Shown piece by piece: positions 1-10,787 of a stretch of DNA of 64,000 bases; position 1 is the first letter of the stretch; every line of letters starts with the position of its first letter. The notes below the pieces were generated by a model. It did no database searches. It saw only the letters and a program-made list of their open reading frames with translations, and was not told the DNA's origin. This stretch comes from Eonycteris spelaea (Eukaryota > Chordata > Mammalia > Chiroptera > Pteropodidae), in NCBI GenBank assembly GCA_003508835.1, contig PUFA01000057.1, positions 9,932,501 through 9,996,500 of the forward strand, written 5' to 3'. The position numbers and the translations under genes are program-made.

Positions 1-239
1 TCTTTTAAAAGTAATTATTCTTCTTTGCAATAATTATAATAATCACATTTTGTTTATAAGCAGTTATGATTTGGTTTCCCATAAAAGTTTCAATTTGAGA
101 CATAATTCCTCACGTTGTGGATTATGAAAATTGTTCAAAAACTGTTTGATTACTGTCCAAAATTGTGTTGGAAAGGAAAACCAAGGTCTTTGAATATTCT
201 TACTACTGCTTTCTCAACTGGACTGTGGAATTTCAAAGT
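1..239. other. Unassigned AT-rich sequence
   Basis: No reading frame, RNA gene or repeat family is recognised here. It may continue an interspersed repeat cut by the window edge. Confidence 0.4.
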
Positions 240-745
240 GAGACCATTGTATTAATTATATATTGCTTCATAACAAAGTATCCTAAGATTTAGAAGATTG
301 AAAATAATATTTATTATCTCACATAGTTTCTGAGGAGGGAGTGGTTTTTACCTCAGTGGTTCTGAGTCAGAGTCTCTCAAGAGATTGAATTCAAGCTGTC
401 AACCAGGCCTGCAATTATCTCAAGGCTCAACTGGGGCTAGAGAATCCACTTCTAAACTTACTTCTTCCAGATCAAGAAAAGAGAGGGAGAGGGAGAGGGG
501 GAGAAAGGGAGGAGGAAAGGGGGAGGGGAAGGGGGAGAAGAAGGAGAAGGAGAGGGAGGGAAGGAAGTTTAGGTTCTTTATAATCTTCTTTATGTTAGAA
601 ATGACCTACCATCATTTCTGCCATATGTATTAGTCACACAGACCAACCCTCTGATGAAGTGGAAGGAGGCTATACAAGGGTATGAATTCCAAGAGGCAGA
701 TATTACTGGGGACCATCTCAGAGGCTAGTTATCACAAACACCATA
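240..745 (-). repeat. MaLR-type LTR fragment with internal polypurine expansion
   Basis: Read on the minus strand this follows the general plan of ERVL-MaLR (MLT1-like) LTRs. On the plus strand one sees the reversed end (around 255-345, a decayed 'ttattatctcacag' block), the 'gaggctcaactgggg'-like middle near 418-440, a polypurine tract, and the other end near 640-735 ('gaattccaagaggcag', 'ggaccatctcagaggct'). No internal retroviral sequence is attached, so it is probably a solo LTR relic. Chance frames across it are not genes. Subfamily is not assigned. Confidence 0.6.
475..567. repeat. Polypurine (GGGA/GGGAGA)n tract
   Basis: About 90 bases almost wholly of A and G. It sits where related LTRs carry a shorter GA-rich stretch, so it looks like microsatellite growth inside the LTR. 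The 82-residue frame across it (start at 385) is low-complexity Glu/Arg/Gly/Lys and is not a gene. Confidence 0.85.
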
Positions 746-2185
746 CAATGTGCAGTGAGGATGAATATTATGTTCCACCTCTTTATTTTACTGAGAAAGA
801 AATAATGGCTCTTCACTGTAAAGTGACCCATTCATCTGCAGTTACATGGAAGGAATGTCAGACAGTTAAGGTCTCTTATCACCATTCCTCGCTCACCGAT
901 CTTCCAATGAAACAATGTGACTCATAATGTTTTCACATCAATCAGTATAATGAGAATCTGAAACCAGCAAAGGAACATGAGGTAGGTCATCCCCTGAACC
1001 AGCATTCAAACTTCCATTCCCAGTCAGTCGTTTTTTGCTGAGAGGCTGGACAGCACACACTAATTACAATAATTAGCAATTTAAATTTTAAAACATGCTT
1101 TCTTCTCTTACCTATGGAGGAAAATATCTAAGGAGAAACTCAAAGCATGTCTGGGAGGGCATGAAAACATTTGCTTTCTAACATACAAATTTATGATGCT
1201 TCAAATATTTTCAGTTTAACAAGTTAAAAATGAATTCATCTGTTTTTTTTTTTTACATCTGTCTTCTTTGCAGTATGATTCCTTTGCTTTTTAAAAGAAA
1301 GAAAGTCTCTGTGCTTTATGAAAATATAGATTAGTAATGTCTAGAGATGTAATGAGGGGACCATTTCCTTTAAATGCAAAAATATGCAGTTAATAAAAAA
1401 ATAATCATACTTCCTAACAAATTACTTTTTCTATTAGTGCCCTCTTAAAAAAAATACTTTTGAAACAGTTCTGCCTAATTAAAACAATATATAAAACCTT
1501 GCTAGGTGCTCTGGTAGAGTCATTTTCATTGAGGTGGTGACATTTCTTCAGCTATCATCAGTGGGGGGGGGCATGTAGCATCAGTGTGCCTTTCTGATTT
1601 TAATGTAGCTTGAAATTATTTTAAAGTTAAAAGAAAACCCCTAAGGAAGGCCAAGGACAAGTGTAAACAGCTTTGGCCACAGTAGAGCCATGCTTGAAGG
1701 GGTCCTAATTTTCAGGACAACCATTGAGAGCAACTATGTGTCTTGAGCTATTTTGGAAACCAAGGTCATTTGAGGAGAAATGTCTTAGGACTCAGAAAAT
1801 CTTGAATCATCTCAAAAAGAATATTAATAGACATCTTTTTAAGTAAAAATTAAGACTCCCGTCCTATCATTCCCTCACATGTTCACTCTCACTCCAATAT
1901 TAACCCCAAGTGGGCTTGAATTAGCTTAGTTCTTGGACTTGGGTTGTAGGGTTCTGTAACTGAAGTAACTCATGGGATTTTATTGATGTGTCTCCTCAAT
2001 TGAAGGCCTCAGGCAAGGTCTAACTTGGACTAGATTCACCACTAGCACTTTTTTGAAACTGTCTAAGAAGAGGCTAAAAGTCACAACAAGGTCTGGCAAA
2101 TAGAAGTCCTCTTTTAAGGACCTACTAGAGATTCATTTAACCAGAGGATTTCTCAGTGAGTGATAAAAGATCAGCATCTTAGATT
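746..2185. other. Unassigned non-coding stretch
   Basis: No coding sequence or named repeat seen. It contains a 9-base G run at 1562-1570 and an A/T-rich block with 'attacaataattagcaattt' near 1063-1082, which resembles homeodomain-type sites but is common by chance in AT-rich DNA. Confidence 0.4.
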
Positions 2186-2545
2186 TTTCAAGCTGCTTTT
2201 ACAAAATACCACAGACCTAAAGTCTTATAAACAACAGAAATTTATTTTTTTACAGTTCTGTAGGCTGGAAAACCGAAGATCAATGTACCAGCACAGTTGG
2301 GTTTTTGGTGAGGACCCTTTTTCTGGTTCATAGCCAGAGCTTTCTTGCTGTGTCCTCATGTGGTGGAAGTGGCTTTTCTAGAGAAGGCGCTTTCATAAGG
2401 CACTATTCCAGTCCATGAGGGCTGCATTGTCATGTCATAATCACATCCCAAAGGCCTGTCTCCTAATATCATCATATCAGGTGTTAGAATTTCAACATAT
2501 AAATTTGGGGGGACACAAGCATTCAAACTGTAGCACTCATGGAGA
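2186..2545 (-). repeat. MaLR-type LTR (MLT1/MST-like), minus strand
   Basis: The plus strand shows the reversed LTR: 'aaataccacagacctaaag' near 2205, 'acagttctgtaggctgg' near 2252, 'gctgtgtcctcatgtggtgg' near 2349, 'cacatcccaaaggcc' near 2442 and 'aatttggggggacacaagca' near 2502. These blocks in this order are typical of ERVL-MaLR LTRs. The 92-residue minus frame (2356-2634) lies across it and is not a gene. Confidence 0.75.
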
Positions 2546-3774
2546 CTTTTGAAGAGAAGATCTAAGGGAGGGGACTGTGAGGGCATGAGGGAAACTGACG
2601 TCTTAATTTTGTCTATTGTGTGCCATTTCTGCATATTTATGATGCTTAAATCAGAGTGATGAGTGTCAAATTAGTGTGTAAGTATTTAAACTACATGACC
2701 TGTGAATCAGCATAGTTTTTAAGAACTCTATTTAATGCAGTTCAGTTTCATGCATACTTCAGTTTGAAACTCCTAATTAATAAGCGAGTGCTTACTATTT
2801 TTATGGTGTTACCTGAAGATAAGCATTAATGTTTCCTTGAAAAGATAGGAGCAAAATATAGACTACAAATCAAATTTTGGCCATTTGGTAAAAAAAAAAA
2901 AAACACTTTTTGTGTAAATGAATAGATGAGTTGGACAACATATTTCTTTGGTTGAATAGTTCCTTTAATATAACACAAAAAGATTATACATGTGTTGTAG
3001 AAATAATCTGGAGACCCAAATAACACATAAAAGCCAAATTCAGTAAAAGATGGTTATGCTATAATTAGTTTGAGTTTTCCTTTGAGTGACTTTTTTGTTA
3101 TCTGGTATTAAATAATTTTTATTAAGTAACCTAGGTTTTGTTTACTATTACTAAATGTTTATGATATTTTCACTTAAAGTAAACTTGACTGTAAAAAGAA
3201 ATAGTAAGAAGTTTTTTTTGCTGTTAGTTTCATTTTGTAAATAAATATTCACCCAAAGCATAAAGTTTCTCTCTTTTGAACTACAGAGGCTTCAAATGGG
3301 AAAAATGCCCCAAGTTGCAGCACAATCTACGGTCAGGCTGTATACTCAAATGTCTTTATAAAAACATGTATTATAATAATCATTCATAAACAAATAATTT
3401 TATAAATAACACACACAAATATATGCACATGTGATACATGTATAGGTATTCTGTCTAAGTATGTGAGACAACTCTTTTTAAAAGATTCCAGGTTTTATTA
3501 AGATTCCCAACTTTTATTTCCTGAGATAGAATTTAATTTAATAACAGTCATCATTTTTTTCTGTGATGAATTAAATTTGGTTATGTGAAAAAAAACTGAA
3601 AAAGACAATATAATGCTACACAGAAGACTACAATTAAGGCACTATTACTTAAATATTTATTAAACTTATTATACTAAAATAATAACTAATCCCTGTAAGG
3701 TAACATAGTTCATGTTAAAAATTTTGCATTCACTTTAACTTAGTAAGTATATCCTAGAAAATTATCCCATGAAA
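2546..3774. other. Unassigned AT-rich sequence
   Basis: Contains short A and T runs (for example 2890-2902) and no recognisable gene or repeat. Confidence 0.4.
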
Positions 3775-3925
3775 GTTTGCAAAATTTGAACAGTAATGCT
3801 GTTCATCCCAACTCCGATTATAGGAGCAAAAATTGGAAATAACAATAAATAGATGTCCAAACATTGGGGATTAGTTAGATATTGTATTATAAAAGATAAT
3901 GCCCATACCACCATATTAAGAAAAA
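3775..3925 (+). mobile_element. L1 fragment (distal ORF2/3' region)
   Basis: The order 'acagtaatgctgttcatc', 'ggagcaaaaattggaaataa', 'agatgtccaaacattgggga' follows the L1M consensus passage that encodes the far C-terminal part of ORF2 and beyond. It is heavily diverged and has no open frame. The 77-residue minus frame over it (3762-3995) is antisense noise. Confidence 0.6.
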
Positions 3926-4052
3926 AAAAAGTCACATATGTATCCTTTGTCCAACTCAATTGTGTGTTTTTTTTAAATTCCTGTACTAGATACACTCATT
4001 GTCCATCTAGTTACTAAATGTAAAGAATCAAAAATCATACGTTATGTTCATA

Positions 4053-4542
4053 CAGTGTCCCTGCCCCCTTATCCATAGGGTATACCTTCCAAGACCCCTA
4101 ATGAATGCTTTAAACTGTGGGTAGCTCCAAATCTTTATATATTGCTTTTTACTATACATATATGAATGAAGCACAGTATAAGATTAACCATAGTTAATAA
4201 TAAAAATAGAACAGTCATAACAATATACTAAAGTTATATGAATGTGGTCTCTTTCTCTCAAAATATCTTGTCATACTGTACTTATCCTTCTTATAACAAT
4301 ATGAGATGATACAAAGCCTTTGTGATGAAATCAAATGAAAATGAATGATGTATGCCTTGTGACATAGCATTAAGCTATTATAGGGCTACTTGAACACAAG
4401 TAATAAGATACCGCAATAGTTGATCACTTTAGCAAGAAGGACGCTAAGTGAGTAATGGGAAGGTAGAGTACACAGTGTAGATATGCTGGACAAAGAGATG
4501 AGTTGTGTCCTGGGTGGGATAGAGAGGGATGGTGCAAGATTT
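4053..4542 (+). mobile_element. Tigger-like (TcMar) non-autonomous DNA transposon, 3'-truncated
   Basis: It starts with a terminal-repeat-like 'ccttatccatagggtatacc' preceded by CAGTG and a TA dinucleotide, the expected target duplication of mariner-type elements. The body ('ttccaagacccctaatgaatg', tail-side 'ttgtgacatagcattaagc', 'gggatagagagggatgg') follows a known Tigger-related non-autonomous family. The expected right terminal repeat ending in CACTG-like sequence is missing. No transposase frame. Exact family uncertain. Confidence 0.6.
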
Positions 4543-4559
4543 CAGAGGAGAAGGAAGAA

Positions 4560-4989
4560 AATGGATAGTTGATACTATTAGAAAATGGTATTTTGTTATC
4601 CAAGACGTGGTCTTCATGCTTTCTGAGAGAAAATAATTTGTCTTTATTTACTTACTTACTTATTTTGCCTGAGTGCTTCCACTGATTAAAATCTCCATGT
4701 GTTTTGAAGCTGAATCTGTCTCTGATGTTGGCCATGGCACAACTCACAAACCTTAACGGCCTTTACATGCAGTCACTCTTTGTTTGGGGTTATAAGGCAA
4801 GAAATGTAAAGAAGCATTTGCCTGGGGGCTGAACTGCATTAATCTTAAGATAGATGTTGTCACAGAGGTACTCACATGTTTGTTAATTTTGTTTCTTTTC
4901 ATGATATTTGGGGCCTCTAAAGTATTCTCTCTCTTGCCCAGGTAAAAGGGTGATGCCAACCTATAAGTAATATTTAATCCCATTAGCTA
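4560..4989. other. Unassigned sequence
   Basis: No repeat is recognised. A 76-residue minus frame (4753-4983) shows no family resemblance and is judged chance. Confidence 0.4.
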
Positions 4990-5899
4990 CATGGAAACAC
5001 TGTTCTCTTATTTTTTCATATACTTTTATATCTTTTTCTATTTGTCCAATCTATTTTTATCTTTGGATGTAAAGTGTAGACAGCATATAGTTGAATTGTG
5101 TTTTGTTTTGTTTTGTTTTTTTTTAATCTGGTATGATGAGCACTAACTTTTGTTTGGGCTGTTTAATCCATTCACATTTAATTCCATTATTAATATAGTT
5201 GGATTTACAACTGACATTTTGGGTTTTGTTTTTTATGTCTCATATATTTTTTATTCCCCTATTCTTCCTTTATGCTTTATTTTTTATTAAGTGAATATTT
5301 TCTAAAGTAGGATTTTAGTTTCTCTAATAATGTTTCACTATAGTTTTTGACTTTCTTTTTAATATTTCTCTTGAGTTTATATGCATCTTAACTTATCAAA
5401 ATCAGCTTCAGACATACACTTGCATAATTGCAGTTACACATAGGAGCATTATTACTTTGTAGATTCCATTTCATTCATTTTTATTATATGTTACATATAC
5501 TATACCTATTAATGCTACAAACACAGCAATGCATTCTTATAGTTATTCCTTTATTATCTGTAATCATTGCCTTAAGTGCAGTAACTTCTCTCCCCCTTTC
5601 CAGGTTTGTGCTATTATTGGCAAGTATATTATACCTATATTACATTTCTACACATGATGAGCTCGATCTACATCATATACATATTATTTTATATAATTGC
5701 TTTTAAAATTACATGTGAATAGAAATGAGAAAAATATGTATTTCTTCTGTTTTGTGTAAAATTACCTGTACTGGTGCTATTTGTTTTTGTGTGTGTGTGA
5801 ATTCGTATTAATGACTGGGGTTACTTATTTTCAATATGAAGAACTTTCTTCAGTATTTCCTTTAAGGTAAGTCTTGTAGCAATAGATTATGCCATTATT

Positions 5900-5930
5900 G
5901 TTTTTGTTTGTTTGTTTGTTTGTTTGTTTT
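5900..5930. repeat. (GTTT)n microsatellite
   Basis: About seven GTTT units inside the HAL1/L1 relic. A shorter GTTTT run lies at 5101-5124. Confidence 0.9.
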
Positions 5931-5994
5931 TATTTTTAGGCAAAGAAACCCTTGGTTTACCTCACAGATTGCAAGGAGCTTGTCAGTTTACAAT

Positions 5995-6009
5995 CCCTTG
6001 TTTTTTAAA
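5995..6009. repeat. Target-site duplication of the 5S copy, left
   Basis: 'cccttgttttttaaa' here matches 'cccattattttttaaa' at 6136-6151 with one substitution and one inserted base. The pair brackets the 5S copy and its tail, as expected for L1-driven retroposition. Confidence 0.6.
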
Positions 6010-6018
6010 AATTTTTAT

Positions 6019-6136
6019 GCCTATAGTACCTTGTCTTCCTAGGTGGTCTCCCATCCAAGTACTAACCAGGCCCGACCCTGTTTAGCTTCTGAGATCAGAT
6101 GGGATTCAGCTCGTTCAGGGTAGCATGACCATAGAC
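6019..6136 (-). pseudogene. 5S rRNA retropseudogene (or 5S-derived SINE copy)
   Basis: The 118 bases on the minus strand align end to end with mammalian 5S rRNA, by eye at about 84% identity to the recalled sequence. A central stretch of more than 30 bases (from 'agggtcgggcctggttagta' through 'cttggatgggagacc') is unchanged, so much of the internal pol III control region (box A to box C) survives with one change in box A. Most other differences are at former CpGs. The minus-strand end is followed by a short A/T-rich tail (6010-6018). Near-identical flanks at 5995-6009 and 6136-6151 look like target-site duplications, so this is a retroposed copy and not a functional array gene. Confidence 0.85.
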
Positions 6137-6151
6137 CCATTATTTTTTAAA
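6136..6151. repeat. Target-site duplication of the 5S copy, right
   Basis: Partner of 5995-6009. The first base may be shared with the 5' end of the 5S copy. Confidence 0.6.
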
Positions 6152-7399
6152 GCAATGAAAGTCTTTATTTTAATCCTCATTTTTGAAAGATAGCTTTACT
6201 GGATATAGAACTCTTGGTTAACAGTTTTTTTAAGCACTTAAAATAAAATATATTATCCCATTGCCTCTTTCTTCAATCATTTCTGCTAAGAAATCAGCTG
6301 TTAATATTATTGGGATTTCATCATAAGTGATGAGTTTTTCTATTGCTGTGTTAAAGTTTCTTTTAGCCTTTGACTTTCATCATTTTTACCGTGATATACC
6401 TGTTTGTGGTCTCTTTGAGTGTATCCTACTTGACATCCTAAATGCATGGATTATTGTTTTTAAATAAACTTGTAAAATTTTTTTGCCATTAATTCTATGA
6501 ATATTTCCTTTTTCTTTCTATCTCTCCTTTCCTTCTGGTGCAATGATGTTGACACACAAGATGCTGTTCTACATTTCTCTTAGGCTCTGTTCATTTTTCT
6601 TTATTCCTTTCTTACTTGGTTCCTTAGCTTTCACAATCAAGATCAGTTTTTTTCAAGTTAGCTAATCCTTTCTTCTGCCAGTTCAAATCTGTTATTCAAA
6701 TGCTCTAGCAAACTTTAATATTTCAGTTTTTGTACTTTTGAACTCTAGAATTTCGATTTGGTTCTCTTTTAGAATATCTTTCTCTTTAATGATATTCTTT
6801 CTGATGTGACATTGTCATCAGACCTTCCTTTACTTCTTTTATCACACTTTCTTTTAGTTCTCGCAACATATTTATAATGACTATTTTAAAGTTCTTTTTT
6901 TCTCTTTAAATCCCACATCTAGCCACTCTCACAGGCAGTTTATGTTAGCTGCTTTGTTTTTTCTTACTGACATATGGATTATCCTTTCCTGTTTCTTTAC
7001 TTAATTTTTTGTTGGAACTGGATACTTTAGATAATATACTGTAGCATATTAGAGAACCCTGGATAGCAGTTCTTCCTAACTCTAGAGTATTTATTGTTGT
7101 TTGCTTGTTTATATTTTAGTGACTGGCTGGATTATTTTAATAAAGTCTATTTATTCACCACTGTGTGACTACTTTGATGGTGCTTCTCAGGAAGGTGTAG
7201 TTTGGACTCTGAATGCAGTCACCTTAAATGACAGTAATATTAGTTGGGTAATCTTTCCATCTTTCCCTCATCACACTCAGCTATTATATTCCTCTACTGC
7301 TAGTTGATTTTTCTATTGTTTTAAATAATACCTTGAGGCATAGATTGCTTTATAAACTAATTCAATCAAATGTGGCTTCTTTGAAGGGTTAGTTTCTGA

Positions 7400-8590
7400 T
7401 GTCTTTGTGTGATATATTTTCTGACCCCGAAGGGCTTCTCCCAGTTGTCTTATTCCCTGAAAACTAATTGGCCTATGGTCTAGGTTTGTTTACATTAAAT
7501 CCAAAAAGGTTCTGTTAAGTGTTTCCCCACACCCTTCACTGTTCTCAAGAATGCCCTTACGCCTGAACTTTTCCATATCCTGTTGCAAAGGAGGTCATTT
7601 CTTTTGAGAAGAGATTAGGAGCTATTCCTTTTACATCCAGCTTCTTTCCTCAGGTATATTTTCTGAGCCAATGCTCTGGATCTGGATATAGTGGAAATAA
7701 AAATTTATCTCTGAGTTATGCTCTTACTCTAGGAGGTGAACTTTTGGGAAAGGGTGGCAGCAGCCTGAGGTCTTCTTGCCTTTCCTCTCCTGGAATGAAA
7801 CACCCACTGCATGAGACAGAACAAAGGTTATTGAGTCTCTGTATTTTTTAAATGTTGTGCCTAAGATAGACCCTCTTTTCCACAAGTGACAACTGGACAG
7901 AAAAAGGAAGGCTCTGCTTCATTACTGCACTTGCCTGGGACTTCGTCTCAGCAACAAGTAGCTAGTGGTAATATGAAAAGTGAAGCCCTCCTCCTTCTGG
8001 GAGGAAAGCCCTCTTACTGAAACCTAGTAGAAGAGGGAGTCCTGTGTTCCTGGCTGCAGCATTCTGAAGTGGAGTCTGCCTTGCTGAACTGGGGTAGGGG
8101 GAGAAGATATAGACTTGATTCATCTACCACAGATTCTCACCTCTCTTACTGAATTTTCATAGATTTTCTTCAATAGATATTTCTTGATTTGTCCTTAAGA
8201 CTATTTCCAAATGGTTGTTTTAAAATAATTTTCACCAATTTCCCTGGGGAGCAGGTCATTAGAGTTCCCCATGCTGTTATACCCGGAGTATGATTTTTCC
8301 ATGTCTTCATTTCTGAAAGATAATGCTGCTGGATACAGGATTCTTGTTGATAACCACCCTCCATCCCCAGTATTTTGAGTATGTTGTTCCACTGTATTCT
8401 ATCCTTCATTATTTCTGATAAGAAATCACTTGTTAATCTCTTTGGCATTTCCTTGTACATGAAGACATGTTTTTTTCCCCTCCTGTGCTTTCAAGATTTT
8501 CTTTTTATCTTTGTCCTGCAACTTATTGATTACTGTATGTCAAAGTATGGATCTCTATCTCTCATTAGAATGTTTATTTTTATTTTGATA
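7400..8590 (-). mobile_element. HAL1/L1 fragment with ORF1 C-terminus, minus strand (copy B)
   Basis: The minus frame 8460-8170 contains 'RLTSDFLSEIMKDRIQWNNI' and further on 'SCIQQHYLSEMKT', which matches the C-terminal domain pattern of L1 ORF1 (T-x-D-F-L-S-E-x-M ... QW-x-x-I, then the 'ILYPAKLSF'-like end). ORF1p is an RNA-binding chaperone of the L1 particle, but here only about 96 codons remain, without the coiled coil or full RNA-recognition region. The left part (7400-8160) is taken as the same element's 3' region. It lies head-to-tail with copy A, so there are two insertions or one rearranged one. Confidence 0.6.
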
Positions 8591-9300
8591 TAATTTAAGA
8601 CTAACAAAATATTGCCAGAATAGTACAGAGAACTCTCATATATCCAGATGCCCCGTTGTTAATATTTTACCACATTTTCTTGACTTTTCTATCCTCCTAT
8701 TTGAGAGTAAATTGCATTCATGATGTCCATTTACCTCTCAATATTTTGGAATGTATTTCCTTAAAAAACAAGAACATTCTCTTACGCAATTAACTGTGAA
8801 TCTTTTGTGTTTATTATACTTAGAGTTTATTGAATTCTTTTTGTTTTATAGATTAACTTTTTATCCCTCCTCTTGGTCACACCTGCCTGAAGTAGATCTT
8901 CAGTAACATAGAACTAGGTATGGGGTTGCCAATGGAAGCAGGTCCTAACTATAATGCCACAAATGCCTGGTCTCCTTTCTAAGATTTAGTACATTTTACT
9001 AAATAAGTGCTTTTCAATTTGCTGTATGCCTTCAATTCAATTATTGTGACTTATGATTTTCACAAGTTAAATAAGTGTTTCACTGGGGAGAGAATCTGCG
9101 GAACTCCTCACATAGTCATTCCATTAGTCCTAAGTACATCCTTACTTTTGCATGTAATAGTGTATATCAGGTTAATTTTGTACAGTTCCTGTACAACACC
9201 TGCAATTATTTTCCAAAGGAGTTTTTATTTCTTTTCATAGGAAATGGTATTTAGAGATTAGAGTTCCGTTGATAGTTTTGCTTATCACTCTTAGGTACAT
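8591..9300 (-). mobile_element. Old L1 3'-region fragment
   Basis: 'agaatagtacagagaactct', 'ttgttaatattttaccacat', 'tgagagtaaattgcattcat' and 'ttccttaaaaaacaagaaca' follow a common L1M 3'-region consensus, seen again at about 19640, 22105, 27570, 47690 and 63350. The part right of 8870 is less certain. Orientation is inferred from the T-rich left end of sibling copies. Confidence 0.5.
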
Positions 9301-10787
9301 CATTATTTTAGCCCTTTTTCAGTTTTTACAACTAGGAAAGTTTGTTTGTTTGTTATTCAGGATAAAATATGAGGTCACACTTTAAAGTCTTATTCTCAAT
9401 AACACCAATATAACTTGTTTTATTCCTCCCCTAAAAGTCAAATAATGTGTTTTAAAGTACTAAGAATAATTCTTTTCAGTGTTTATGCCACTAACTACAT
9501 ACACAGCCACCTTTGATTTTTAAAGGCCGTTTTATTTATTATTAAAAATTAAAAATTTTGCATGGTTCAAAAATCAAATCAAGCCTAGAAAACAGGATGT
9601 ATTCACAGTATTTTAATTTCTATATCTGTCTTCTCTACCTTACTCCTTCTCCGCCTCCATAGGTCAACAGTTAATATTTTTTAAATTTTATTTTGCTAGT
9701 GCTTTTGTAAAAAGAAAATTTTCATAAGAATGTTAATATCTGGAAAACAGTATACTCATATATAGAAATATGACTCATTTTTTATAGTTTGTTAGTATTG
9801 GTTTTTGCTTTCATATTCATGAATAATATTGAATACAACTGGTGTGTGTGTGTGTGTGTGGGGGGGGGTGCCTCAGGGAGCCCAGGAAGCAAAACATAGA
9901 ATCTGGCTTCTGGGATCCTGCTGCAGTCACAGCAGTTTTAGATTTGTCTCTTTCATATGTTCGACACTGTACAATACTCTAATCAAAGAGGGAGACAAAC
10001 ATTCAACAACCACTGCTTCAGAGGGATGCAATAGAGCTAATATTGCCAGTTCTTCATTCCTATTTAAAGGGAAAATTTAGTAATTTAAGGTTTTATTTTT
10101 AGTTTTGGAATTTTAATTGCCCTATGCCAATTAATTCAGTATTATTTTAATTTAGAAATTAGGATCAGTAAATCTCTTTTGTAATATTAACTACTATTAG
10201 GTAAATTTTTGAAAACTTCATGAGGTACTCCCTTAAAATATTTTAAAAATTAGTACAAGATTGCACAGCTAAATCATTTATGTGCTGGGCACAAGAAGGA
10301 GACTGAAAGTTAACAGCATGTATACATCAATGCAAATCATGTCCCATATATGGAAAATTCCTCTGAATCCTCTCCCCACCTTTAGTACAGTATATTTTTT
10401 GTTCTAATGTGCAGTCTTTCTTTCTCCTCCATTTCACTTAGAATAAAGTTGTACCATCTAGATGGCAGTTATTTCTTAAGCTTACAAGAATCCATAAATT
10501 CCAAATAATTCATCTAAGTATATTTTTATTAATCTAAGTATATTTTTAAAAAAGGAAAGAACATTTATCTGTATAAAAGTAAACATCAAATATCACAATT
10601 ATGCATTGAGAAGTTTCTCATGGTATGGAAATTTGTTTCATTGTAATTCAACTAAAAACATAAGTATGAAACTCAATGTCTTGGTTTTTTCAAAGAAAAA
10701 ATGCTTTTTTAAAAATAGATGAATATGACTGAGACTGTACCTTTAAAATAACAGAAGTGGGAATTAATATGAGTTGTTTGACTAAAT
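9301..10787. other. Unassigned AT-rich sequence
   Basis: No gene seen. It holds a GT/G microsatellite (9841-9868) and a 20-bp unit 'atctaagtatatttttatta' repeated at 10512-10531 and 10532-10551. Possible L1 scraps near 9480-9700 are too decayed to call. Confidence 0.4.
9841..9868. repeat. (GT)n followed by a G run
   Basis: About nine GT units followed by nine G. Confidence 0.9.

Larger units (their letters stand above)
4990..7330 (-). mobile_element. HAL1/L1 fragment with ORF1 region, minus strand (copy A)
   Basis: Reading right to left, the minus strand gives an ORF1-like coiled-coil region (about 7000-6480), then the RNA-binding/C-terminal region (about 6480-6150), then 3' sequence (about 5870-4990). 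On the plus strand the hallmarks are 'cattttaaagttcttt'-type blocks, 'taggctctgttcatttttct' (6582), 'ctaagaaatcagctgttaat' (6287) and 'gaaagatagctttactgga' (6185). An ORF1 region followed by 3' sequence without reverse transcriptase fits the HAL1 class. Stops and indels throughout mean no protein is made. A 5S rRNA copy interrupts it at 5995-6151. Confidence 0.65.

Noticed and set aside
385..633. 82-codon plus frame starting at 385
   Set aside because: Crosses the MaLR LTR and its polypurine tract; low complexity, no family.
1055..1090. AT-rich homeodomain-like cluster
   Set aside because: Such cores are expected by chance at this base composition, and no CpG or repeat-exclusion signal supports them.
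8170..8460. 96-codon minus frame with clear L1 ORF1 C-terminal likeness as a functional gene
   Set aside because: Only the C-terminal domain remains, with no coiled coil or upstream frame; annotated as an L1/HAL1 relic instead.
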